A program made the translations under genes and the position numbers. Below are positions 20,746 to 30,041 of a DNA stretch of 64,000 bases, in pieces (the stretch's first letter is position 1; every line of letters begins with the position of its first letter). Source of the DNA: Corynebacterium sp. 13CS0277 (GTDB lineage: Bacteria > Actinomycetota > Actinomycetes > Mycobacteriales > Mycobacteriaceae). The stretch spans positions 34,769 to 98,768 of the forward strand of contig NZ_PPDL01000012.1 in the NCBI RefSeq assembly GCF_002994655.1. Direction: 5' to 3'. The notes under the pieces are model-generated. The model made no database searches and was not told the origin of the DNA. It saw only the letters and a list, made by a program, of their open reading frames with translations.

Positions 20746-21848
20746 CAGGCGTGGGTTCCTTTCCGCATCATGCGGCGCAGCAGCACGAAGAACGTCGGGC
20801 CGCCCACCAGGGCCGTGAAAATACCGATCGGCAGATCCGCGTACGGGATCACCGTGCGTGCCGCGATATCCGCCAGCCCGATGAGCACCGCCCCCGACAG
20901 GGCACTGGCCGGCAGCAGCACCGTGTTGCTGGGGCCGGTGATCCCCCGCAGCAGGTGCGGCACGATGAGGCCGACGAAGCCAATGAGGCCCGCATAGGCC
21001 ACCGCACCGGCAGTGAGCAGGGTGGCCGCGCCGATCGCCAGGATCCGCAGCCTGGGCACGTGGATGCCGATGTGGCCGGCGGCCCGCTCCCCGAGGGCCA
21101 ACACATCCAACCGGCCCCCGAGAGTAAAACTCACAGCGCAGCCGACAACGACGATGGGAACGACGACGGCGACGTGCTTCCACTGGGTGCCGTTGAGCGA
21201 CCCCATCTGCCAGAAGATGATCTGCTCCCGGGAGGTCGTCGGCGCCAGGTACACGAGGAAGGAGATGAGCGCGGCACACACCGCATTGATCGCGATGCCC
21301 GTGAGGATGAGGTTGACGACTTGGACTCGCCCACCGAAGCGGGCCATGCGGTACACGGCGGCGGTGACCACCACCGCGGAGACGAACGCCACCGCCGGCA
21401 CCGTGGAGGCACCCAGCACACTCCAGCCGAAGACGATCGCCAACGCCGCGCCCACGCCCGCGCCACTGGTCACCCCGATGACGGAGGGCTCCGCCAAGGG
21501 GTTGGCGAACACCGCCTGCATGAGCGCGCCCGCCACCCCGAGTGCCGCCCCCACAACGAGGCCGAGCAGCAAACGCGGCAGGCGAATGTTCCACACCACG
21601 GAGTGCGCAATCTTCGCCGCGCCGGCGGGCAGCTGTGCGTCAGGCCCGATGGTCACCAGGTGCAGCAGTTCCCGGGCGGGCAGCTGGTATTGCCCGAGCA
21701 GGATACTGGCCAGGCACGTGCCGACGAGCAGCACCGCCAGCACCACGAAGAGCACCACCCGGCGGGTGGCGCGGCGGCGGAACACCTCCGTGTCCACGGC
21801 TGCGTGCGGGGTTGCGGGTGCGCCTGCGGCGCGGGCGGGTGCGCTCAT
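20745..21848 (-). CDS. hmuU: Hemin ABC transporter permease
   Basis: A 367-aa FecCD/BtuC-type permease with about 10 membrane helices that forms the hemin channel with HmuV. Landmarks are the first helix VVLFVVLAVLLVGTC, NIRLPRLLLGLVVGAALG after helix 2, and the coupling-helix region GRLDVLALGERAAGHIG. The start MSAPARAAG follows GGAAAG at about 10 nt. It lies between hmuT (106 bp upstream) and hmuV (1-nt overlap). The length is slightly above the family norm because of a charged N-terminal tail. Confidence 0.95.
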   Translation of the reverse strand: MSAPARAAGAPATPHAAVDTEVFRRRATRRVVLFVVLAVLLVGTCLASILLGQYQLPARELLHLVTIGPDAQLPAGAAKIAHSVVWNIRLPRLLLGLVVGAALGVAGALMQAVFANPLAEPSVIGVTSGAGVGAALAIVFGWSVLGASTVPAVAFVSAVVVTAAVYRMARFGGRVQVVNLILTGIAINAVCAALISFLVYLAPTTSREQIIFWQMGSLNGTQWKHVAVVVPIVVVGCAVSFTLGGRLDVLALGERAAGHIGIHVPRLRILAIGAATLLTAGAVAYAGLIGFVGLIVPHLLRGITGPSNTVLLPASALSGAVLIGLADIAARTVIPYADLPIGIFTALVGGPTFFVLLRRMMRKGTHA

Positions 21849-21954
21849 AGGGGGTTTTCTTTCCACGAGGGGTGACACACAATCAACAACGAGTCGGCGG
21901 CGGCCAGCGGCACACGCGCGCCCCGCGCGGGGCGCGGGGTACGGGGTACCCGGG

Positions 21955-23088
21955 CTAGCTGCCGGCGAGCTGCTCCGGGGCGTAGATGGCCTGCGCCGTG
22001 CGCAGCAGCACCTCACCCGTGAGCGGCCCGTAGGCCAGGGACTGGCCGTCCGGCAGGGAGACGACGCGCTCGTTCATGCCGGCGGTCGTCTGCGCGATCC
22101 CGGGGCGCTGCAGCAGGCCCTCCAATCCGCCGGTGGATTCCAGCCCGTCGCGCATCATGATGAACACGTCCGGGTTGAGTCGGGCCAACGCCTCCGCGGT
22201 GGCGGGAGTGGTATCCGACAAGCCCGCCTCGGCTGCCACATCGACGCCACCCACGCCCTCAATGAGGTCGGTGGCACCGCTGCCGCGGCCCAGGATGAAG
22301 AACACCCCGCCGTTGCCGCGGGCGTAGAGGAACGCCATTCGCAACGGATTCTCCTGCGGCACCAGAGCCGCAATGGCCTCCTGGTCGGCCTCAAGGTCCG
22401 CCACGGAGCGGGCCGCCAAGGCTTCGCCCTCGCTCGGCAGGCCCACGACACCGGCGACGGCCTCAATGTCCTCGGCCACCGAGTCGAGCGTGCGGCGCGG
22501 CTCCATGACGACGACCGTGACACCGGCGTCACGAATCTGATCGATCGCATCCGCCGGGCCAATGGAGTGATCCACCAGCACCAGCGTCGGCTGCAGCTGC
22601 AGAATCGATTCCACGTTGATGGTGTGCCCACCCTGGGTCACCACCGGCAGTTGCGCGAGCGACGGCTCCGTCGACGACACCGTGCGGCCCACAATGTTGC
22701 CGCCGAGACCCAAACCAATGAGCGTCTTCGTATACGTGCCGTAGATGTCCAACGCCACGATGCGGGACGCATCCGTCACCGTCACATCAAAGCCGTCAGC
22801 GTCGACAAGCTCCACCGGCAGCTGCGGGGAGGGGTTGTCCGCCACGGGCACCGGCTCGGAAAAATCGGGCACCTGCGTCACCCCGGTGAGCGCCCGCGGG
22901 TCGCCCGCCGCACCTGCGGCGGCAATCTGCTCCCGGATCTGCTGATCCGCCGACTCGGGCGTGGCGGAACTCCCGCACGCCACCAGGGTGCTGGCGGCCA
23001 GCGCCACTCCTGCCACGGCGGCCGCGGCGCGGAGACTCCACGCGCGCCCGGCGCGCAGACCCGGATTCACAACAGTTCGCGAAGACAC
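21955..23088 (-). CDS. hmuT: Hemin-binding lipoprotein of the ABC transporter
   Basis: A 377-aa solute-binding lipoprotein (lipobox TLVAC at about residue 38) that receives hemin from surface HtaA-type proteins and delivers it to HmuUV. It has the two-lobed PeriBP fold: SRIVALDIYGTYTKTLIGLGL begins lobe 1, and LNPDVFIMMRDGLESTGG lies in lobe 2. The start codon is GTG. A 238-bp gap containing a sense-strand CT-rich tract separates it from htaA; it may share the htaA promoter or have its own. Confidence 0.94.
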   Translation of the reverse strand: MSSRTVVNPGLRAGRAWSLRAAAAVAGVALAASTLVACGSSATPESADQQIREQIAAAGAAGDPRALTGVTQVPDFSEPVPVADNPSPQLPVELVDADGFDVTVTDASRIVALDIYGTYTKTLIGLGLGGNIVGRTVSSTEPSLAQLPVVTQGGHTINVESILQLQPTLVLVDHSIGPADAIDQIRDAGVTVVVMEPRRTLDSVAEDIEAVAGVVGLPSEGEALAARSVADLEADQEAIAALVPQENPLRMAFLYARGNGGVFFILGRGSGATDLIEGVGGVDVAAEAGLSDTTPATAEALARLNPDVFIMMRDGLESTGGLEGLLQRPGIAQTTAGMNERVVSLPDGQSLAYGPLTGEVLLRTAQAIYAPEQLAGS

Positions 23089-23103
23089 GTCAACGGCCTA
23101 CTT

Positions 23104-23180
23104 TCATGCAGTAAGAAACACAAGAACACAGAAGAAACATCAAGAAAGAAGAAGAGACGAAGAGAAAAGGAAAAGAAGTG
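23104..23180 (-). other. Polypyrimidine tract between htaA and hmuT
   Basis: The plus strand is AGAAGAAG-rich for about 75 nt, so the transcript running from htaA to hmuT would carry a UCUUC-rich stretch just before hmuT. This is a plausible site for rho entry, transcript processing or ribosome access. It resembles the tracts before metX and metN. Confidence 0.4.
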
Positions 23181-23326
23181 TGGGAGGACCACCCCGCGCA
23201 CGCGCGGACGCACCGGAGGAGTACTGCCACCACACAGGCGACCGCAACATCCGGCGTACGCACCGCGCCGGTGGCCCGTGTCGCAGGGGAAGCCTGCGGG
23301 CTCCGCGCGGGACCTGCGCGCCCTGC

Positions 23327-25258
23327 TTAGGCGGGGTTGCGGAGGGCGAAGCTGCTCACCGCGCCGCCGCCGACGAGGAATGCGGCTGCGACCAACAGGC
23401 CGGCGGTCACCGGGTCGAGTGCCTGGGTGGTGCCGGGGGCCGCCTGGGCGGAGCTTTTCATGCGGAAGCTCGAGGGCTTGTCCTCGTCCTGCAGCTCCGG
23501 GGCGGCGATCTCCTCTGCCGGGACATCGGACGCACCTGCGGCCTGGGCTGCTTGGGCTTTGATCTGCTCGGGCGTGCCGGTGGCCACACCGGCAACCGCG
23601 GCGCCCGAGGCGCTCGTGCCGGCGGCGGTGGCGCAATCACCCGCCCCGCCGAGGGAGGCAGTAAACGACAGGGGCGCCAACGCAGTGCCGGCCTCGTAGA
23701 ACCCGGCAAAGGCCTGCGCGCCCGCTGCGGTGAGGGTGACGGCGCTGGTGGTGCCGGTGACCTGAGTGTCGCTGACGTCGAGGGAGGAGAAAGTGAGATC
23801 CGCCAGGGCGACCCGGCCAAAGTCGGTGCGGGTGCCCGACATGTCAGAGCTCACGACCGTGGCCTGCAGGGTGCCCCGGGAGCCCTGGAACACGATCTCG
23901 GGGTTGGCGATCATCAGGTCGAGTTTGCCGCCATGGCCGCTGAAGCGCACGCCACCGGCGTAGCCGATGGTGCCGGACTTCGCCGCCGTGTTCACCGATC
24001 CGCGGGAACCGCTGAAGGTGAACTGACCCTGGTCGTAGGTGGTGTTCGACAGCGCCCACGCGCCCTTGGCGATGGACCCGGAGATGTAGGTGAGGAAGGA
24101 GGACTTGATACCCCAGCGCAGTGCGGTGGCTGTCACGGCCTTCGCATCACCGGCGGCACACTCGGCAGCCCCCGGGGCCTCGCCCGAGGCAGCCCCAGTG
24201 GGAGCCTGGCCCGCGACACCCGCAGCACCGGCGGCAGGTGCACCGGTGGTCGTCTGCGGCAGGCTCGGCACGGCCGGGGTGCGATCCCCTGCGGCCGCCG
24301 CGGACGCATCATTCATGATGGTTACCCCGCTGGGGGTGCGGCCACCCGCGGTACCGGTGGCGCCGGCGTTGCCACCAGCGTTGCTGCCACTTGGGGTCGT
24401 GCCGCTGCCGCCGCGGATGCGATCGACGAGCTTTTCGGCATTCGTGATGGACTCCGTGCCGGACTGGTAGTTCTGCCCCAGCACGAACAACACATTGTTG
24501 AGTTCCTTCATGGTGCGCAGCTCCGCGGAATCCGTGTCATAGATCCGCAGTTCCTGTGCCCGGGAGCCTCCGGTGGTGCCACCACCGGTCGAACCACCCG
24601 TAGTCCGCGTGCCGGCATCGCCGCTCGTGCCGCCGGCACAGGAGGGGCTCACGCTGCCGGAGGTGTCGGCAAACTCCATGCCGGCACTGTAGAAGTTCGA
24701 CATCATCGCCGCGCCCTCCGCAGTAATGGTGGTGCGCCCCGCCAGGTTCACCCGGCCGCTGTCGAAGTTTGCGGGCTCATTCAGCTGCACCTGGACGAAC
24801 GGCACATCGTCACCCTGGGTGCGGCCCGTGGCCTGCAGGGAACCGGGGTCGACGGTGGCGGCATCGAAGTCGACGAGGATTTCTGCCGTGCTGCCGTTGA
24901 TGTGCAGCTGCCAGTCACTCAGCCGGGTATCCAGCACCCCGTCGTGCCCGAAGAGGCGGATCTCCCCCGGCATCCGCAGCGTCCCCTCCTGGGAGGACAC
25001 GGTGTCAACCTGGTTCACATCGAAGACAAACGTCTGGCCCGTGTCCGTCACCCCGGTCGACTCCCACCCACCGTGGGCGATGGGGCCCTCAAGGTAGGAA
25101 CGCAAGCTGTCCCGAATCGACCAGGTGAACTCCCCACAGGTGCCCGCCTGCGCGTGCGGATACCAGCCGGCAGGACCGACCAGGCCAGCGGCAGCCGCCG
25201 CGAGTGCGGCCGCAGCGAGTGCTGCGGCACGGCCCTGGAGGGAAGTGGCACGAATCAT
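23327..25258 (-). CDS. htaA: Two-domain hemin-binding surface protein HtaA
   Basis: A 643-aa exported protein. In order: signal peptide to about residue 38; HtaA domain 1 (about 43-205, WSIRDSLRSYLEG, His105 in LFGHDG); a long Gly/Thr/Ala-rich linker with a coiled segment (235-285); HtaA domain 2 (about 375-545, LRWGIKSSFLTYISG, His442 in FSGHGG); an Ala-rich linker; and a C-terminal membrane helix (TAGLLVAAAFLVGGGAVSSF) with a short positive tail. HtaA takes hemin from hemoglobin and passes it towards HmuT. The ATG follows AAGAAG at about 7 nt. A DtxR-like box lies about 190 nt upstream, and hmuTUV follows on the same strand. Confidence 0.95.
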   Translation of the reverse strand: MIRATSLQGRAAALAAAALAAAAAGLVGPAGWYPHAQAGTCGEFTWSIRDSLRSYLEGPIAHGGWESTGVTDTGQTFVFDVNQVDTVSSQEGTLRMPGEIRLFGHDGVLDTRLSDWQLHINGSTAEILVDFDAATVDPGSLQATGRTQGDDVPFVQVQLNEPANFDSGRVNLAGRTTITAEGAAMMSNFYSAGMEFADTSGSVSPSCAGGTSGDAGTRTTGGSTGGGTTGGSRAQELRIYDTDSAELRTMKELNNVLFVLGQNYQSGTESITNAEKLVDRIRGGSGTTPSGSNAGGNAGATGTAGGRTPSGVTIMNDASAAAAGDRTPAVPSLPQTTTGAPAAGAAGVAGQAPTGAASGEAPGAAECAAGDAKAVTATALRWGIKSSFLTYISGSIAKGAWALSNTTYDQGQFTFSGSRGSVNTAAKSGTIGYAGGVRFSGHGGKLDLMIANPEIVFQGSRGTLQATVVSSDMSGTRTDFGRVALADLTFSSLDVSDTQVTGTTSAVTLTAAGAQAFAGFYEAGTALAPLSFTASLGGAGDCATAAGTSASGAAVAGVATGTPEQIKAQAAQAAGASDVPAEEIAAPELQDEDKPSSFRMKSSAQAAPGTTQALDPVTAGLLVAAAFLVGGGAVSSFALRNPA

Positions 25259-25447
25259 AGGGTTCTTCTTCACGCTGGGGTCATGGGGTGATGGTGGGGC
25301 ATGCGCCGCCCCTGGGGGCGCGCACAAGCCCTCGACAAGGGCGTGGCCCAGGGGTGTGGCGCCGGGGTGCTTGGGGCGATCCTCGGGGAGGATGCACGTG
25401 TACATCCACGTGCCGCTCGCGCGGCAGGCACAGCCCACACGGATGCT

Positions 25448-25466
25448 TTAGCCTAGCCTTAACAAC
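25448..25466 (-). promoter_or_regulatory. Putative DtxR box upstream of htaA
   Basis: The minus strand reads GTTGTTAAGGCTAGGCTAA, matching 13 of 19 positions of TTAGGTTAGGCTAACCTAA, including the AGGCTA core. It lies in the divergent region shared with an unknown membrane protein gene. Iron-dependent repression of htaA-hmuTUV is the expected consequence. Confidence 0.55.
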
Positions 25467-25592
25467 CACTTCACAGTAGACTACATCTGCCGCAGAAAGC
25501 TAGTCTCTCATGCAGGTTTCCAGCCGCCGACCTCGGACTTTGAGCCCGGGTGAGCGGACTTTCCAACTTTTAGAGGATCATTCCACCGCCCC

Positions 25593-26255
25593 ATGTCTAC
25601 CACCCCGCCGCCCGAACTCTCACCCCACGGCACGCCCATGGACCCCAGCGCGCACGCCACCCAGCCCGCCGCCGCACCCCACGGGGCGGGGCATGCTGCG
25701 GCCTTCGAGTTCCTCTACCCGGATATCGACCCTGGTACCCCGCTGGCCGCCCGCCCCGCGGAGCGCCTCGGGATGGGGGCTGCGGTCGCAGTCCTCGCCG
25801 CAGGGGTGGCGATGTCGAACCTGGTGCTCGTGCTGGCAGGCGCGGTGCTCGCAGTGGTGGCGAGCCTCGCGGCGTCCCAATCCCCGCTGCGGCGGGTGCG
25901 CGCGGAAGCCCGGGCCCGTTTCCCCCAGGCCGGCTGGGCGGAGAACCACCGCCTGGGGCTCACCCACCGGGTGGCGTTTGCCTGCGCGTGGGTGCTCATC
26001 GCAGCCCTGCCGGCGGTGAGCTACCTGTGGGTGCCGCCGGCAGACTCCCACCCCTGGGGCCTGGCCAGCGCACTCATCGCCCTGGTCATTGTGTGGTTCC
26101 TGCCCGGCCTCAACCCAGTGTGGAACCGGCTCGGCCACACCCGCCCCCCACAGGCAGACGCCGTGGAACCGGCAAGCGCCGACCCCCTGGTGGAACTGGA
26201 GGACTACTCCCCCGCGCGCCACGCGCTCGACGAGGACAACAACACCCGCAGCTAA
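25593..26255 (+). CDS. Membrane protein with four predicted helices, unknown function
   Basis: A 220-aa protein: a Pro/His/Ala-rich cytoplasmic head of about 55 residues, two close hydrophobic segments (GMGAAVAVLAAGVAMSNLVL, VLAGAVLAVVASLAA), a basic loop RRVRAEARARFPQ, two more helices (VAFACAWVLIAALPAVSYLW and ALIALVIVWFLPGL) and an acidic C-terminal tail. I do not recognise the family. It is transcribed away from htaA and precedes metX by 364 bp. The ribosome site is weak, so the exact start is uncertain. Confidence 0.7.
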   Translation: MSTTPPPELSPHGTPMDPSAHATQPAAAPHGAGHAAAFEFLYPDIDPGTPLAARPAERLGMGAAVAVLAAGVAMSNLVLVLAGAVLAVVASLAASQSPLRRVRAEARARFPQAGWAENHRLGLTHRVAFACAWVLIAALPAVSYLWVPPADSHPWGLASALIALVIVWFLPGLNPVWNRLGHTRPPQADAVEPASADPLVELEDYSPARHALDEDNNTRS

Positions 26256-26429
26256 GCCGCGCCAGGCGCCCGGAAACATCATCGGGAGCCTGGGCGCAGA
26301 TGGGGACACACGCGCCGGTGCGCGGGCGCGGGGTGCGGGAATGCGGGGGTGTGGGGCGCGCCCGCACGCAGGGGCAGCCGTGGAACATGCGCGCACGGCC
26401 ACACGGGAGCTCAGGCACGCACACACGTT

Positions 26430-26466
26430 GCACTCGATACTCGCGCGCACGCACTCGATACTCGCG
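26430..26466. repeat. Two 16-bp direct repeats at a 21-bp period upstream of metX
   Basis: GCACTCGATACTCGCG occurs perfectly at 26430 and 26451. The spacing is two helical turns and the pair ends about 50 nt before the McbR-like box. This geometry suits a regulator binding one face of the DNA upstream of the promoter. Confidence 0.5.
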
Positions 26467-26516
26467 TGGACAGCACACCCTCGGGGGTGGGGTTCAGGGG
26501 CGGACAAGCGGTGGAA

Positions 26517-26540
26517 TAGACAGAGCTGTCCGGTTATAGT
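26517..26540 (+). promoter_or_regulatory. McbR-like box and -10 hexamer of metX
   Basis: TAGAC-AGAGCT-GTCCG at 26517-26532 matches the McbR operator, with TATAGT as a strong -10 hexamer right after it (26535-26540). The box lies in the -35/-10 spacer, so bound repressor would block RNA polymerase. A TCTTC-rich leader follows (26560-26600). Confidence 0.6.
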
Positions 26541-26619
26541 GGTGGCCACTGTTCGCCTGTTGTCTTCTTTCCTCTTCTTCCCCGTCTCTTCTTCCCCCAC
26601 CCGCGCCCCAAGGACGTGA

Positions 26620-27798
26620 ATGCCCATGACCAGCCCCGCCACCCCGAATCCCGCACCCGCCGACCCCGCCCCCGCAGACGCAGGCACCCTGTCGTTCCCC
26701 GGCAGCCCTGGGGAACGCATCCGGGTCAGCATTGGCGACTTCCCCACGGAAGCCGGCGGCCTCGTCGAGGACGCCTCCCTCGTCTTCCAATACTGGGGCA
26801 CTCCCCGCATTGATGCCTCGGGCGCCAGCAACATCATCCTCATTGAGCACGCCCTGACGGGCGACTCGGATGCCGCCACCTGGTGGGCGGACCTCATCGG
26901 CCCCGGCCGCGCCTTCGACACCGAGCGTTTCTGCGTGCTCTGCGCCAACGTCCTCGGCGGCTGCAGCGGCACCACCGGCCCCTCCTCCCCGCACCCCGAC
27001 GGCGAACCCTGGGGGTCCCGCTTCCCCGCACTGTCGATCCGGGACCTCGTGCACGCCGAAAAAGCACTCCTCGACGCCCTCGGCGTGCCGCAGCTCCTCG
27101 CCGTCGTCGGTGGTTCCCTCGGCGGGGCCCGCACCCTCGAATGGAGTTTGCTCTACCCCGACTTCCTCACCGCGGCACTCGTCATGGCGGTGTCCGCGCG
27201 GGCCTCCGCGTGGCAGATCGGCATCCAGCAAGCACAAATCGGGGCGATTACCCAAGACCCCGGCTGGCACGGCGGCGACTACTACACCACCGGCGACATC
27301 CCCGCCGCGGGCCTCGCGAACGCCCGCCGCATCGCCCACCTCACCTACCGCGGGGAGCTGGAACTCGACGAACGCTTCGGCGCCGACGCCCAAGCCGGCG
27401 AAAATCCCCTGGGCGCCCACATCGACCCGCAGCAGCGCTTCGCGGTGAACTCCTACCTGGACTACCAGGCAGAGAAACTCGTCGAGCGTTTCGACGCCGG
27501 CTCCTACGTCATCCTCACCGAGGCCCTCAACCGGCACAACATCGGCCGCGGGCGGGGCGGCCTCAACAAGGCGCTGGCGCGCACCCCGGTGCCCACCATG
27601 ATCGTCGGCGTGGACACGGACATCCTCTACCCCTACCACCAGCAGGAGCACCTCTCCCGCAACGTGCCGCACCTCATCGGCATGGCGAAGATCGTCTCCC
27701 CCGTCGGGCACGACGCCTTCCTCACCGAGAGCAGACAGCTCGACCACATTGCGCGCCGCTTCGTCACCTACCTCGACAACCCTGCCGCACTCGACTAA
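26620..27798 (+). CDS. metX: Homoserine O-acetyltransferase
   Basis: A 392-aa alpha/beta-hydrolase-fold enzyme that moves the acetyl group of acetyl-CoA to L-homoserine, the committed step of methionine synthesis; the product feeds MetY. The catalytic Ser is in VVGGSLGGARTLEW, Asp in VGVDTDILYP and His in VGHDAFLTES; NVLGGCSGTTGPSS is the usual family segment. AAGGACG precedes the first ATG at about 5 nt; a second ATG two codons later is possible. The N-terminal 20 residues are Pro/Ala-rich. It is controlled by an McbR-like box, a CT-rich leader and perhaps the upstream direct repeats, and is followed by two hairpins. Confidence 0.96.
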   Translation: MPMTSPATPNPAPADPAPADAGTLSFPGSPGERIRVSIGDFPTEAGGLVEDASLVFQYWGTPRIDASGASNIILIEHALTGDSDAATWWADLIGPGRAFDTERFCVLCANVLGGCSGTTGPSSPHPDGEPWGSRFPALSIRDLVHAEKALLDALGVPQLLAVVGGSLGGARTLEWSLLYPDFLTAALVMAVSARASAWQIGIQQAQIGAITQDPGWHGGDYYTTGDIPAAGLANARRIAHLTYRGELELDERFGADAQAGENPLGAHIDPQQRFAVNSYLDYQAEKLVERFDAGSYVILTEALNRHNIGRGRGGLNKALARTPVPTMIVGVDTDILYPYHQQEHLSRNVPHLIGMAKIVSPVGHDAFLTESRQLDHIARRFVTYLDNPAALD

Positions 27799-27834
27799 CT
27801 GCACGACGCTGCCAGGCACTACCTCGTCAACGAG

Positions 27835-27868
27835 CGGCACCGTGGGCAGGCAGGCAGGCACGGTGCCG
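27835..27868 (+). terminator. Hairpin downstream of metX
   Basis: Perfect arms CGGCACCGT and ACGGTGCCG flank a loop made of AGGC repeats. It lies about 35 nt past the metX stop. Confidence 0.45.
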
Positions 27869-27938
27869 TAGGCAGGTGGGAGCGGCACCTGGGGTAGTCA
27901 GGAGAGGATCCTGGGGGCAGGCCCCGAAACTGACGATA

Positions 27939-27959
27939 GGCCCCGGGGTGCCCGGGGCC
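27939..27959. terminator. GC hairpin between metX and the DUF3017 gene
   Basis: GGCCCCGGG-gtg-CCCGGGGCC is a perfect 9-bp stem with a 3-nt loop. It lies between convergent genes and could act in either direction. No T-run is present. Confidence 0.4.
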
Positions 27960-27995
27960 CGGGGTGAAGCGGGTGCCACCCGCGGGGAAGGGCAG

Positions 27996-28481
27996 CTAGC
28001 CGCTGCCGAGGGAATCCACGCTCAGCGCGAAAAACACCAACAAGCCACCCAAGGTGGTGGTGAAGGTGCAATCAAACTTGCGGGACCGCACTGCCAACAC
28101 CCCCAGGATGCGGGAATCACAGGACAGGCGCAGGCACGTCAGCCACAGCATCGTCACCCCCAGGGCAAAGGTGGCGCGCCGCCAGTGGTCGGTGAGCGCC
28201 CACACCGACGACGCTGCGAACCCGATCCCCAGCAGCACGATGCCCGCATACTGGGCCCACGCCGGCACCGCCGAGGGCTTCAACCGTGCGTCGTGCGGGT
28301 TGCGCAGCATCTTCTCCTGCAGTGCCTGCGCGTCCATCCGCACCGCGGGCCCCACTGCGGGCCCCTCTGTGGGGGACCCTGTCGGCGCGGCCACGGGTGC
28401 GGCCGTTGGTGTGGTGCCGGGGCCCTGTGGGCCGTGGGAGCCTGACCGCGGCGGGCGGGGCAGGCGGGGCCTAGGAGGCAC
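27996..28481 (-). CDS. DUF3017-type membrane protein
   Basis: A small integral membrane protein: a Pro/Gly/Thr-rich N-terminus, then [17 protein letters not shown], and three hydrophobic segments ([48 protein letters not shown]) with RSRKFDC between the last two. DUF3017 proteins sit next to folD in many actinobacteria and have no known role. The start is uncertain: a GTG overlapping the folD stop (used here, 161 aa) or an ATG 48 codons later (113 aa, nearer the usual family length). It is probably co-transcribed with folD. Confidence 0.72.
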   Translation of the reverse strand: MPPRPRLPRPPRSGSHGPQGPGTTPTAAPVAAPTGSPTEGPAVGPAVRMDAQALQEKMLRNPHDARLKPSAVPAWAQYAGIVLLGIGFAASSVWALTDHWRRATFALGVTMLWLTCLRLSCDSRILGVLAVRSRKFDCTFTTTLGGLLVFFALSVDSLGSG

Positions 28482-29334
28482 GATCAGCGGCAAGCTTCTC
28501 GGCGCGCTCCACCACATTGCGCACGAGGAAGGCGCGGGTCAACGGGCCCACACCACCCGGGTTCGGCGACACCGCGCCCGCGACCTCCCACACATCGGGG
28601 TGCACGTCGCCCAGCAGCTTGCCGTCGCGGCGGGACACACCCACATCCAGCACCGCAGCCCCGGGGGCCACCATGTCGGCGGTGAGCATGTGCGGCTGGC
28701 CGGCGGCCGCCACAATGATGTCCGCCTGGCGGGTCATCGCCTTCAAATCCCGGGTGCCGGTGTGGCACAGGGTGACGGTGGCGTTGTCCTGGCGGCGGGT
28801 CAGCATGAGCCCGATGGGCCGGCCCACCGTCACACCACGACCAATGACAACCACATGCGCGCCATCGATCGGCACATCGAAACGGCGCAGCAAATGAATC
28901 GCCCCATTCGGGGTACAGGGCAGGGGCGCGTCCTCACCCAACACCAGCTTGCCCAGGTTCACCGGGTGCAGGCCATCCGCATCCTTCGCCGGGTCGATGC
29001 GCTCCAGGACGGCGTTTTCGTCCAGGTGCTTCGGCAGCGGCAGCTGCACAATGTAGCCGGTGCACGCCTCATCGGCGTTGAGCTCGTCAATGACGCGGTG
29101 CAGCTCCTCCTGGGTGACATCCGCCGGCAGGTCCCGGCGAATGCTGGTGACCCCGATCTGCTCACAGTCGCGGTGCTTCATCTTCACATAGGAGTGGGAG
29201 GCCGGGTCGTCGCCGACGAGGACCGTCGCCAGGCCCGGGGTGATCCCCTGCGCGGCGAGCTTCTTCACGCGGTCGTGCAGGTCGGCGAAGATTTCGTCGC
29301 GGTAGAGCTGTCCATCAAGTTTCAGTGCAGTCAC
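28471..29334 (-). CDS. folD: Methylene-THF dehydrogenase/cyclohydrolase
   Basis: A 287-aa bifunctional enzyme of one-carbon metabolism: oxidises 5,10-methylene-THF to methenyl-THF and hydrolyses it to 10-formyl-THF, supplying purine and formyl-Met synthesis. It has the catalytic Lys in [15 protein letters not shown], the QLPLPKHLD loop, CTPNGAI, and the NADP-binding [12 protein letters not shown]. The start is GTG with GAGG about 4 nt upstream and a TACAAT hexamer 8 nt upstream, so both leadered and leaderless initiation are plausible. The DUF3017 gene follows immediately; trmL is divergent. Confidence 0.97.
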   Translation of the reverse strand: MTALKLDGQLYRDEIFADLHDRVKKLAAQGITPGLATVLVGDDPASHSYVKMKHRDCEQIGVTSIRRDLPADVTQEELHRVIDELNADEACTGYIVQLPLPKHLDENAVLERIDPAKDADGLHPVNLGKLVLGEDAPLPCTPNGAIHLLRRFDVPIDGAHVVVIGRGVTVGRPIGLMLTRRQDNATVTLCHTGTRDLKAMTRQADIIVAAAGQPHMLTADMVAPGAAVLDVGVSRRDGKLLGDVHPDVWEVAGAVSPNPGGVGPLTRAFLVRNVVERAEKLAADRAS

Positions 29335-29471
29335 AAGGCCTCATTGTACGAAACACCTCCCACCAACACCGCACCCATGAGCACACCCGCACCCGCCCCC
29401 GGGCCACCCCGGGGCGGGGCGCACTGGGGTGCACGCTTGTTCAGCGTGCAGGCTTTAAGCTGGAAGGCATT

Positions 29472-30041
29472 GTGACGCACACCGCCAACACCACCAACAC
29501 CCCCACCCCGCCCGAGCACTCCCCCACCGGCGCACCCACGGCCGACCGGCCTGCGGATCCGGCTGGAGGTGAGCCTTTCGCCCACGTGCTCTTCGACCAA
29601 CCCTGCATCCCGCCGAACACCGGCAACGCGATCCGCATGTGCGCCAACACCGGCGCCCACCTGCACCTGGCGGGGCCATTGGGTTTCAACCTGGAGGACA
29701 AAAACCTCAAAAGGGCGGGCCTGGACTACCACGACTTGGCCCACGTCAGCGTCCACGCTGACTTGCACGCCGCGCTGGCGGCGCTGCCGGGGCGGCGGGT
29801 GTTCGCGTTCACCGCCCACGCCCGCACCCTCTACACCGACATCGCCTACGAACCGGGGGATGTGTTGCTGTTTGGAACGGAACCCACCGGGCTGGACGAT
29901 GCCGCCCTGCACCACCCGCGGGTCACGGAGTTAGTGCGGCTGCCGATGGTGCCCGGCAATAGGAGCCTGAACCTGTCGAACGCGGCGGCCATCGCCACCT
30001 TCGAGGCGTGGCGGCAGCAGGGCTTCCCCGGGGCCCACTAG
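29472..30041 (+). CDS. trmL: tRNA (cytidine(34)-2'-O)-methyltransferase
   Basis: A 189-aa SPOUT-class methyltransferase that 2'-O-methylates the wobble base of certain leucine tRNAs with S-adenosylmethionine. The core starts HVLFDQPCIPPNTGNAIRMCA, with the trefoil-knot cofactor motifs LFGTEPTGLD and LPMVPGNRSLNLSNAAAI. A GTG start is chosen because GGAAGG lies 4 nt before it; the frame is open upstream into the folD promoter. The first 30 residues are Thr/Pro-rich and outside the family core. It is convergent with mntR. Confidence 0.92.
   Translation: MTHTANTTNTPTPPEHSPTGAPTADRPADPAGGEPFAHVLFDQPCIPPNTGNAIRMCANTGAHLHLAGPLGFNLEDKNLKRAGLDYHDLAHVSVHADLHAALAALPGRRVFAFTAHARTLYTDIAYEPGDVLLFGTEPTGLDDAALHHPRVTELVRLPMVPGNRSLNLSNAAAIATFEAWRQQGFPGAH

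Noticed and set aside
27820..27870. AGGC microsatellite after metX as an independent repeat
   Set aside because: The four short units form the loop of the terminator-like hairpin and are too few to be a repeat locus.
26883..28445. Arg-rich plus-strand frame of 520 codons overlapping metX
   Set aside because: It is the +1 frame of metX and runs into intergenic DNA; the Arg/Pro-rich content is typical of shadow frames.
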